From Branchiostoma floridae (lineage: Eukaryota > Chordata > Leptocardii > Amphioxiformes > Branchiostomatidae): 64,000 nucleotides of DNA. Below are positions 24,101-31,134 of the stretch, piece by piece. The position numbers and the translations under genes are program-made. The first letter of the stretch is position 1. Every line of letters starts with the position of its first letter. Location: assembly GCF_000003815.2 (NCBI RefSeq), contig NC_049983.1, positions 10,731,482-10,795,481 on the forward strand, in the 5' to 3' direction. The notes beneath the pieces were generated by a model, which was given only the letters and a program-made list of their open reading frames with translations, had not been told where the DNA came from and made no database searches.

Positions 24101-27100
24101 ATGCGGCACGATGGCGGCGCTGTGGCCGAGCGATTTTAGCGAATGCTCAACGAATTTCATCGATAAAAAACCAAGCTTTTTTACGTTGTGTCTTTTTAGT
24201 CATACTTGAAAGTTTTGCATGATATCCCCACTTTAAAGTCAAGGGTAACGCAAATTCAATCTAGAACGCAGCTGCCCTGCCAACGTGTGACAGTCCAGTA
24301 AGATACCCATAAAGTAGACTGTGTTTGTCGATGTCCATGATGAGGTCATCAAACTATTTGCCTAAAATGTTGAAGAGTATGTCACAAATTATAGATGGGA
24401 TCTTAAATCAGCGTCCGACCTCCAGAGTTTCCTAATAGTTTCGTTATGTCCTCCCCTTGTTGCCAGGGACGCGTTGATCGTGTGCACCGTGAACAGCTGC
24501 ACCTCCATGTTCGCCGGCTTCGTGGTCTTCTCTGTTGTCGGCTTCATGGCGAGCGTGCAAGGCAAGGAAGTGAGTGAGGTGGCGGCATCAGGTAAGGGTC
24601 GTAATGTATGTTGTTACAACATACCCCATCTAATCTTATGCTGTATTGTATTTGTATGCATACATGTGTCAATGTTGCCAATTAAAAGTTGCACTATTGA
24701 TGATATACTAACATTAAAAGTTGTAACATTAAGTTTATGCATTCTCTATTGCACATTTATGAGTATTGTAGTCTCCGTTGTTCTTTAGATTCTTTGCGTA
24801 GAGTCATAGTCTGTATAGACTGACCGACAGTAGAAATAGTAATAGTAGCTAACATATTAAAGCATGTTACAATGGAATTATGGAATACGTCCAGCAATTC
24901 TTTCTTTTTGACTTCAAATCCAGGACCCGGTCTGGCATTCCTGGCGTACCCATCAGCTGTGATTCAGCTGCCCATCTCTCCTTTCTGGTCCATCTGTTTC
25001 TTCCTCATGCTGTTGATGTTGGGACTGGACAGCCAGGTATGTGTGTTGTTCCTTTCTTGTGCTGTAAATGTACATGTTAATGTTAATGTTAGGGCCAAGA
25101 ATGTGTGCTGTTCCTTTTCTCTCCTGTTGATATTAATGTTAATGTCGGGCAGCCAGGAATGTGTGCTGTACATGTTAATTCATCGTGCTGTAAATGCTAG
25201 AACTGGACAGCTATGTGTGCTGTTCTTTGCTTAGAGAGGATGGTAATATTAGGGTGGGACGGTCGGTATGTGTGCTGTTCCTCCCTTATGTTATTGGTAC
25301 GTGGACTGCGCAGCCAGCAGATATGTGAGCTGTTTCTTCCCGTAGCCGGTGGAATGGCCTAGTGGGTAGAGTGTTCGCCTTGCATTCGGAAGGTCGTGAG
25401 TTCGATCCCGGCCGAGTCATACCAAAGACTATAAAAATGGTACATGCTGCTTTCTCTGCTTAGCACTCAGCATTCGGGAAAGAGTATGGAAGTTGAACAC
25501 ACACCACTACCAGTGGACTAGCCCCCTGCTGTAGTGATTGCGTTGTGTGTGGCCCAGGGCTACAAAACAGAGATGGGCACCGCCCTATGTGCCAGAAATG
25601 GGCACTGCCCTTGGCGCGGGTAGGGTTTAACTTTAACTAACTTCTTCCCGTCGTACAGTTCTGTACCCTGGAGGGGTTCATCACTGCTGTGGTTGACGAG
25701 TGGCCGCACTTGTTCCGCGGACGGAAGGAACTGTTCATCGCTGGAGTCAGCTTCATCTCCTACCTCATCGGACTGTCCCAAATCACTCAGGTGCGGTGTG
25801 AAGAACCTATTCTCATAAAAGCATTGTTTGTACGCTCTATGGTGCCCATGGTGTCGACGTGGATCCTAATATAGCTCCTCGTCTGTTGTTTAGCGCCCTG
25901 CACTGCACCTACATGCGTCGTGGCGTCGTAACTGAGGTAGAGTGTTGGGCTCGGACTCTTGAGGTCCCGGGTTCGCTACCCGCCGCGCCCCCGACGCTGT
26001 GCCCTTGGGAAATGCAATTTACACGACATGCCTCACTTCACCCATGTGTAAAAATGGGTAACTGACTTTGGTTGGGGAGGTAAAAGAATAATAATATCCT
26101 TCTGTCTGTACTTAGTTTGTGACACTGTGACAATACATGTAAGTTACAAACTTGAGTGCAGTGCCACATTGTCCATGTCTGTCGGGACGCAAAAACAAAA
26201 CCCACAGGCTTACAACATAAAGCAATGGCAGCAACTTAGTGATACAACTCGTACTTACTAAATCTTGCTGTTTTTAAATCTACCCCAGGGAGGCATATAC
26301 GTCTTCGAGCTCTTCAACTACTACTCAGCCNNNNNNNNNNNNNNNNNNNNNNNNNNNNNNNNNNNNNNNNNNNNNNNNNNNNNNNNNNNNNNNNNNNNNN
26401 NNNNNNNNNNNNNNNNNNNNNNNNNNNNNNNNNNNNNNNNNNNNNNNNNNNNNNNNNNNNNNNNNNNNNNNNNNNNATATATTGGATGATGATGATATAT
26501 AGCCTGGGTACCATCCGGATAGTAGTTCGCTCCGACGTTTATTATACACAATATACAGTCGCTTCTCGCTCCTTCTCTTATTATACACTATATACAGTCG
26601 CTTCTCGCTCCTTCTCTTATTATACACTATATACAGTCGCTTCTCTGCTATTCTTGGGTAGCAGAAACGAACATATATAGGAGCGAACTATCACCCGGAT
26701 GGTACCCAGGTTAATGCATATACGAATGTCATAAATGAGTTTTTCGGGGGCACCTTTTTGAATGTATTCATATGTACATGAGCGATATACACATAGGGGA
26801 AGGAGAGAAATAGAAACACTGAATGACCCTTCATTAAAGCCTAAATATATAGTGGTGCCCTTTCTTTAACGTCATTATTTCTTCGTCTTCCTTTTCTGTA
26901 GGCGTTGATCGTTTCTACGACAACATTCAGGACATGATCGGCTACCGGCCGACACGATGGTGGAAGATCTGCTGGCTGTTCCTCACCCCTGCGGTCTGTC
27001 TGGTACGTGCACACATGGTCCTCTTGTGTAGTTCTTGCAGTACCTTTAAGTGGCAGGTCAACTACATAAGATGTATCTATCAAAGTTCTTTGTATACAAC

Positions 27101-28403
27101 GAGTTTTTTTTGAAGACCGACGTTGTCACCTTTATCTGGCCAATACTGGCTATTTCTGTTATCATTATAAACTGCAGCTAGGTGTCGCTGCTAACAGGTG
27201 CGGTCCCAGACGACTATGTGCAAAGTACTTTATATATAGCCTCTATATGCTCTCCGGAGAGGAAACATGAATCTAAGCGTGGACTGACTATCCTGGCCAA
27301 TTTCCCGATTTTATTCCAAATTCTACAATCCTCGCACCCCCATAGGAGGGCCTGGTGGAGGCTAAAAAATACTTTACGTTTGGGACCGCACGTATTATTG
27401 TTATCAGCGACACCTAGCTGTGGTGCGTAAAAGAACCCATCAGTGTTGCCCTGATGAAGGTGACAGACAGAACTAATCCTTTGATTTAGCAACATGATGA
27501 AACTGTTCACATTAGTCGCAGTTTGACGGTGAATCTCTTCTTTCCGCCTGTAGTTCACCTTCTTCTTCAGCCTGGTCCAGTACAAGCGTCTGAAGTACGT
27601 GGACTACCTGTACCCGGTGTGGGGAGAGGTGATCGGCTGGTTCCTGGGGCTGTCCTCCATGCTGATTATCCCCGGATATGCCATCTACAAGCTCGCGGTG
27701 ACTCCAGGCACACTGAGAGAGGTAAGATCAATTCACATCATAAATCTATGTTTAACCTCCCTACTGTATAGCCTACGAAACCTGTACAACTCTGGCACCA
27801 ATAGACCACTTCAAAGGGAAAAGGCAACAGTAGATTACCCTCAAGGATCTGTGACGGTAGTCAACGTTATGTTACAATTTTAAACTTTATATCCGTACAC
27901 AAAGTAACGCGCTTACCTACAAGCTTTCGATCAGTCCTCTGATCCAAGTTGATTATCAAGTTGAAATGACCAAAAAGCCTATGCCACACATCCAGATCGG
28001 AAGTGTGACGTCAGCAATGGGTCAAAGGTACTTGGAAGTCGGTATCGGCCCCCGTCTCGGTTGAAACTCTTGGTGAATTTATCACTCTAAGCGTTGTCGT
28101 TTAATACCTCTCAGGAAACCAGGAACCATCATAGATCATCTTGTGCCTTGGATGAAGCTTGATACTAAGTAGTAGCACAAGTACTGTTGTTTATTTGCCT
28201 CAGATTCACTCCAGTCTTTTCTTCACCTTTTCCCCTAGCGGTTCTGGGCCACAGTGCGCCCCAACTTGGACGGCGTTCTCCCGCGGAGCGCCACGGCCGA
28301 GGTTCGGTACGAGGCCGGAGTGGACGACATCAAGCTGAAGGTCCAACCCACCTCCAACCCCGGACTTCCCGAGGACAAGGTGGAGCACTGTAGTGCAGTA
28401 TGA
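11904..28403 (+). CDS. SLC6A1-like: GAT-1-like sodium/chloride-dependent GABA transporter, 14 exons
   Basis: This is a plasma-membrane symporter of the SLC6 family, predicted to couple Na+ and Cl- entry to GABA re-uptake. Exons: 11904-12147, 14920-15051, 17082-17169, 17434-17574, 19386-19518, 20160-20294, 23117-23220, 24467-24591, 24924-25036, 25659-25790, 26289-26330 (cut by an N gap), 26902-27002, 27554-27721, 28239-28403. All visible junctions are GT/AG and keep one frame. The product is about 627 aa, close to the 600 or so usual for the family. Seen: TM1 with [11 protein letters not shown], an EL2 Cys pair, [30 protein letters not shown], and LDSQ-FCTVEGF. Compared from memory with mammalian GAT-1, Tyr142, Ser303 and Asp403-Ser404 fall where GAT-1 has its substrate, chloride and sodium ligand residues. 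GAT-1 fits better than taurine, creatine or monoamine carriers. The start ATG precedes a hydrophilic cytosolic tail of normal length. Confidence 0.95.
14920..15051 (+). CDS. GAT-1-like exon 2 (TM2)
   Basis: Encodes residues 82-126: TM2 ([19 protein letters not shown]) and the first intracellular loop with SLGQF and SIGGLGIWK. The acceptor is tttttctccag| and the donor AAAG|gtatgt. The intron before it is 2.8 kb and shows no other exon. Confidence 0.95.
16821..17021 (+). repeat. dispersed repeat copy in transporter intron 2
   Basis: ATTACCTTCGCTGAAGGGTA, a TGTGTG/TCTG run, AACGAAGGTCAAGTTTGAT and GGTACTGCAGCTGAAC in order. Same family as 1556, 32786, 58781 and 60209. It ends about 60 bases before exon 3. 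Confidence 0.8.
17082..17169 (+). CDS. GAT-1-like exon 3 (TM3)
   Basis: Encodes residues 126-155. TM3 carries [10 protein letters not shown]; its second Tyr (142) aligns with the GAT-1 tyrosine needed for GABA binding. It ends in phase 2 at TTCAG|gtggga. Confidence 0.95.
17434..17574 (+). CDS. GAT-1-like exon 4 (extracellular loop 2)
   Basis: Encodes residues 155-202, the large extracellular loop. Cys166 and Cys175 match the conserved EL2 disulfide pair ([11 protein letters not shown]). Four N-glycosylation sequons follow at Asn178, 184, 188 and 192. It ends FWE with a split Glu codon at GGGA|gtgagt. Confidence 0.94.
17645..17937 (+). mobile_element. tRNA-derived SINE (family 1), transporter intron 4
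   Basis: The tRNA-like head is ATGGCCAAGTGGGTAGAGTG with a B box CATTCGATCCCC. The body shares GCTGCTTTCTCTGCTTAGCA and GACTAGCCCC with the copies at 23536 and 25346. Confidence 0.85.
19022..19330. mobile_element. two adjacent short inverted-repeat elements
   Basis: 19025-19215 is bounded by CCTACGGTAGCATA and its complement, with an inner pair GGCAAAGGAGTGTAGCCGGC / GTCGGCTACTGTCCCTTGCC. Right after it, TAGACAACCTG (about 19251) pairs with CAGGTTGTCTA (about 19324). Both lie in intron 4 just before exon 5. MITE-like; no frame. Confidence 0.65.
19386..19518 (+). CDS. GAT-1-like exon 5 (TM4)
   Basis: Encodes residues 202-246: the [12 protein letters not shown] stretch, TM4 ([17 protein letters not shown]) and the GAT-1-like loop KGVGWTGK. 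It ends in phase 0 at AAG|gtacgg. Confidence 0.95.
20160..20294 (+). CDS. GAT-1-like exon 6 (TM5 and EL3)
   Basis: Encodes residues 247-291: [17 protein letters not shown] (TM5), then [16 protein letters not shown] in extracellular loop 3, where the family has a conserved LPGA. Phase 0 at both ends. Confidence 0.95.
22499..22589. mobile_element. hairpin element in transporter intron 6
   Basis: 34-base arms (GCCTGGTATCCAGCCGTATT...CGAGTC and its complement) with two mismatches flank a 23-base loop. A compact palindromic repeat, probably the stub of a non-autonomous element. Confidence 0.85.
23117..23220 (+). CDS. GAT-1-like exon 7 (TM6)
   Basis: Encodes residues 292-326: [20 protein letters not shown], the unwound TM6 region that shapes the substrate and ion sites. 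Ser303 aligns with a chloride-site serine of GAT-1. It ends VYK with the split at AA|gtaggt. Confidence 0.95.
23262..23340 (+). repeat. dispersed GCCCGAGGGCTAATTGCA repeat
   Basis: The block TGCCCGAGGGCTAATTGCA followed by ATACA-rich sequence recurs at 53485-53530 and, diverged and reversed, near 15373-15410. It is an unclassified interspersed repeat. Confidence 0.55.
23536..23815 (+). mobile_element. tRNA-derived SINE (family 1), transporter intron 7
   Basis: Head GGCCGAGTGGGTAGAGTG, diverged B box, then GCTGCTTTCTCTGCTTAGCA, CACACACCACTACCAGTGGA and GAGATGGGCACCGCCC as in the copy at 25346. Confidence 0.85.
24467..24591 (+). CDS. GAT-1-like exon 8 (TM7)
   Basis: Encodes residues 326-368: [20 protein letters not shown] (TM7), then the start of extracellular loop 4 with EVAASG. 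Acceptor ttgccag|, donor CAG|gtaagg, phase 1 exit. Confidence 0.95.
24924..25036 (+). CDS. GAT-1-like exon 9 (EL4 and TM8)
   Basis: Encodes residues 368-405: [24 protein letters not shown] and TM8 ending GLDSQ. Asp403 and Ser404 match the conserved sodium-site pair. The donor CAG|gtatgt and the sequence around it are echoed several times in the following intron (see the tandem array at 25019-25345). Confidence 0.94.
25019..25345 (+). repeat. minisatellite derived from the exon 9/intron 9 junction
   Basis: About six diverged units of 54-62 bases. Each carries a version of GGACTGGACAGCCAG followed by TATGTGTGCTGTTCCTT. The first unit is the real exon end and donor (CAG|gtatgtgtgttgttcc); later units begin their ATGTGTG/ATGTGAG block at 25101, 25159, 25213, 25268 and 25323. 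Most later units have lost the GT at the junction position. Confidence 0.75.
25346..25640 (+). mobile_element. tRNA-derived SINE (family 1), transporter intron 9
   Basis: The best-preserved copy: ATGGCCTAGTGGGTAGAGTG, B box GAGTTCGATCCCGG, then the shared body ending GAGATGGGCACCGCCC. It ends about 20 bases before the exon 10 acceptor. Confidence 0.87.
25659..25790 (+). CDS. GAT-1-like exon 10 (end of TM8, TM9)
   Basis: Encodes residues 406-449: [16 protein letters not shown], an RGRKELF loop and TM9 ([19 protein letters not shown]). Acceptor cgtacag|, donor CAG|gtgcgg, phase 0. Confidence 0.95.
25917..26180 (+). mobile_element. tRNA-derived SINE (family 2), transporter intron 10
   Basis: The head has TGAGGTAGAGTGTTGGGC and B box GGGTTCGCTACCC. 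The 3' part (CCTCACTTCACCCATGTGTA, AAAATGGGTA, TCTGTCTGTACTT, TTGAGTGCAGT) is repeated at 39451-39610 without the head. Confidence 0.75.
26289..26330 (+). CDS. GAT-1-like exon 11, partial (start of TM10; rest in N gap)
   Basis: Encodes residues 450-463 ([14 protein letters not shown]) and then runs into unsequenced bases. Family comparison says about 61 more coding bases (the second half of TM10 and a split Gly) should lie inside the 146-base gap. That also restores the phase-1 junction required by exon 12. Confidence 0.9.
26331..26476. other. assembly gap (N run)
   Basis: 146 undetermined bases. They interrupt exon 11 of the transporter and the start of its intron. The gap adjoins a repeat-rich inverted element, which may be why assembly failed there (inference). 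Confidence 0.99.
26503..26710. mobile_element. MITE-like element with 39-bp internal repeats
   Basis: 31-base terminal inverted repeats (CCTGGGTACCATCCGG ... AGTTCGCTCC) with three mismatches bound 208 bases. Inside are three units of a 39-base tandem repeat (TTATACACTATATACAGTCG-CTTCTCGCTCC). It sits in transporter intron 11 next to the assembly gap. Confidence 0.85.
26902..27002 (+). CDS. GAT-1-like exon 12 (IL5 and start of TM11)
   Basis: Encodes [17 protein letters not shown], then [15 protein letters not shown], entering TM11. The acceptor is cttttctgtag|; the first two bases complete a Gly codon, so the upstream exon must end in phase 1. Donor CTG|gtacgt. Confidence 0.94.
27175..27420. 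mobile_element. MITE-like element in transporter intron 12
   Basis: 246 bases bounded by CAGCTAGGTGTCGCTG and its complement, with a second matching block TGCGGTCCCA just inside each end. No coding capacity. The insertion separates exons 12 and 13 without touching splice sites. Confidence 0.85.
27554..27721 (+). CDS. GAT-1-like exon 13 (TM11-TM12)
   Basis: Encodes [33 protein letters not shown], and [14 protein letters not shown] followed by a short loop ending TPGTLRE. It has phase 0 ends and a length (168 bases) typical of this exon in SLC6 genes. Confidence 0.95.
28239..28403 (+). CDS. GAT-1-like exon 14 (C-terminal tail)
   Basis: Encodes the last 54 residues, the cytosolic tail. It begins [17 protein letters not shown] and ends HCSAV before TGA. 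The Ser-Ala-Val end fits a class I PDZ-binding motif (S/T-x-hydrophobic), which would be consistent with scaffold anchoring; binding is inference. Confidence 0.92.
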   Translation, partial: RFWATVRPNLDGVLPRSATAEVRYEAGVDDIKLKVQPTSNPGLPEDKVEHCSAV

Positions 28404-28677
28404 CGTTGTCTCTCGTGAGCATGTAATTTCTGACCAAGCTGTGCAAGGGAGGTGTCGGTTGGACGTGCGATCCTGTTATAACGACATCTGGCGATTCACA
28501 ATTGAACAACAGTGAGCCTGGGCCCAATGCAGTTGAGATTCTATGGATATGGAAGGTGATAGCGAAGTCACACTAAAGAAGATATTAGGGCTGTTCCACT
28601 TAAACGTTTTGAGGAAGACTGAAAAATGACCAAATCATTAAATAATCTTGAGGGTGGTGCTGAGAAGCTAGGGTAAA

Positions 28678-28730
28678 GTAAGATAGAGAAAGATCTTTCT
28701 CTATCTTACGTCTTCTCTAGAGAAGACGTA
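28678..28730. repeat. two overlapping perfect palindromes in the transporter 3' UTR
   Basis: A 32-base perfect palindrome (28678-28709, centred on AGATCT) overlaps by three bases a 24-base perfect palindrome (28707-28730, centred on CTAG). In RNA they could form two adjacent loop-poor stems. Neither belongs to a repeat I recognise. Confidence 0.9.
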
Positions 28731-30115
28731 TTTGAAGGCAACGTCTTAATAATCTTTACCTTGAACGACAGGCAGTAGGTACCCTCCTTCTGGGTAATGA
28801 TGCTGTCTATTATTCTAAAAATTGAAAGATTTGAGTGGAGCAACCTTAACAGTAGGATTAGAACAAAAATATTGTAAGGCAATACACATACTGTTGTTTA
28901 TGGGTTCTCTGTAATACTGTACAGACCGCAAGGTGTCCTCCCATGTAATAAGCTCTGTGTACGTACATCGAAGATTGGAAATCCCTCATTCTGCGACCTC
29001 AACTATGGGAATTGTCATAGATATGTAGTTAACATTGTGTAATACATGCAATGGACGGTGTAAAATTCTTGTCTTTCAGTGGATTTGTCGTCTGAAGCCA
29101 TTCTGTAATGGCAGTGTCGAAATGTTGTAGATCGTGCCCTATAATGTAATGATGTCTATCCGAAACCTGCCACTGCAAACGTCACATGTCGATGGCTATA
29201 AACACTGTGCAACTATATATATAATACTATTTTGATGTGACAGACTGTGTATGTAGATTATATTGTACCGATTTGAACAAAAAAATACAGATGTAGTTTT
29301 GTAGCCCGTGTGTTTTTATCGAGAAAGTGCCGTCTTGTATCTTGTATGTAAAATCCATTGTTGTCTATATAGAATATGTAGGATCTATATTTCCACCACA
29401 AGATTGTAACAATACTCAACAGCCATAAACAGTTAGGTAATAGGCTGTCGACAGAGAACAGCTCGAATTTCAAAGAAGTAGATGAAAGATGGCGAACTAT
29501 TGCTCGCGTAACAGTCAATGTTTTAGCTGTTGGAAGGTCGGTCTATCTTTAGAGAAGAGACCTAAACTTGAACTTGTTGATGAAGGATTCTAAGTCCACG
29601 TTGTGTCGAGTGGGGAGGAAAGACAAATGCAGTTTTGTCATGAAACATGTGAAAGGATTGATGATGTAAGGAGGCAAGATGGATCTTGAAGCCAATGCTA
29701 TGAAGACAAACAGAATGATGCAAATAAGTTTTAAAGAAATGACTGTTCTCTCCCCTTTAATGTTCTGTGCATGCGTCATCTTCTTGTGGTTTTGTTAAAT
29801 ATCTGTGATGTAAATATACATATTACGGATTTTGTTAACAAAATGTAGTAGAACTCTAATGCTTGAGTTTTAGTGATAATCTGGATCATTTTAGTAACAA
29901 GTCAGATATAAAACTATGCTATGTAAATATGGCGACCTCCCTATAACCACTGGGGCAGCTAGGATACTACACATACCTTCCTTGTACAAATAATGTTGGA
30001 ATATAATATTGAGTGTTTCGAAATTCTTAACATGGATGATTGGGGTGTCTATAATACGAGAGTACCTCTGTAAGGAATCAAGGAAACAGCTGTATTGATG
30101 TGTCACATAACGACT

Positions 30116-30121
30116 AATAAA
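30116..30121 (+). promoter_or_regulatory. candidate polyadenylation signal, GAT-1-like gene
   Basis: AATAAA followed within 30 bases by a T-rich/GT-rich stretch. It is the best-placed signal I noticed after the transporter stop codon. Confidence 0.45.
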
Positions 30122-31134
30122 TGGATGTTTTTTGTACCTCTTGTCTGTATTTTAGTGTTTCAGGCTTCAGTATGCCTCGATGGAAATGTGACTTTGTAGA
30201 AAAGGGGTTCGCGATTTTAAGTAGGCATGTGCAGTGAAGTGCATTGGTCGAGACAGGAACCATTTAGAAGCTACAACCTTTAACTAGCCTCCCTCGCAGA
30301 CCTGGAGCGGGACTGGCTTTTATTTCGTGGGGTGGGGGAAGCCCGGATGCTGGTTTCAACGTTGGCTAAGGTTCTTTTACGCGGGGAAAATAATTTTTGT
30401 CTCCTTTTCGACCCGGTAGATCTTGTGTTGGACCTTCAATATATTACCCACATTGACAATGCATTCCCTGTGCACGAGTACTACGAATCGCGAACCCCCT
30501 TATTTCTCCTTTCCAACATGTAACGTTAGCTTTACACGTACAGTGCGGCAGAACTGAAGCGACGAGACTCGGGTTGCCTCGGGATAAATCTGGAAAAATG
30601 TTTGACTAACTTGCTCTTTGGCGTCTAGAAAGCGCATTATGGGCAGATACGTTTCAAACGGAATCCGAAGACCAACAAAATTCGAAGCCAAATATCTAAT
30701 ACAGAGACATTACGGCTGACCTTATGATACATAGCAACGTAAATCTTCATGATCAAGTACAACTATTCGCAGGATGTGACTACGCACACGTTACACAGTA
30801 TCCACACGCTAAACAGCGCACGGCCTCGGGCAAGACGATCACATTTCCCGCGTAAAAACGCCAGCCTCGCCGAGAATGTGTCCCAACAACACCCCGCAAT
30901 CATCCGTCAATTTCCCGCTTCCTGTCACAGATCTAGAACAAACCAGAAGAAGGCAGCTATTGGCTGGACAGAAATATTGGCGCCAACGCCGAGCCTTGTC
31001 AGTAATAAATGCGACAACACGTCGTCACAGTTGCAGCAGAAGAAATACGAGCATCTGAAAGCAGCTACTGCCAGTGGTTAAAGAAATTGACCTAAAGCCT
31101 TCTTTTATACAAGTCAACACCGAAAGCTGCCAAC
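30122..31134. other. spacer between transporter and first methyltransferase
   Basis: No exon recognised. It should include the promoter of the first methyltransferase; nothing specific stands out. Confidence 0.45.

Larger units (their letters stand above)
28404..30121 (+). other. probable 3' UTR of the GAT-1-like gene
   Basis: No coding exon is visible between the transporter stop and an AATAAA at 30116-30121, which is followed by a T/GT-rich stretch suited to cleavage. The UTR would be about 1.7 kb, like the long UTRs of neuronal transporters. The extent is inferred; an earlier poly(A) site cannot be excluded. Confidence 0.5.

Noticed and set aside
24872-25234. 120-codon frame running through exon 9 into intron 9
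   Set aside because: The intron part is the junction-derived minisatellite; the real exon ends at 25036 with a good donor and joins exon 10 in frame.
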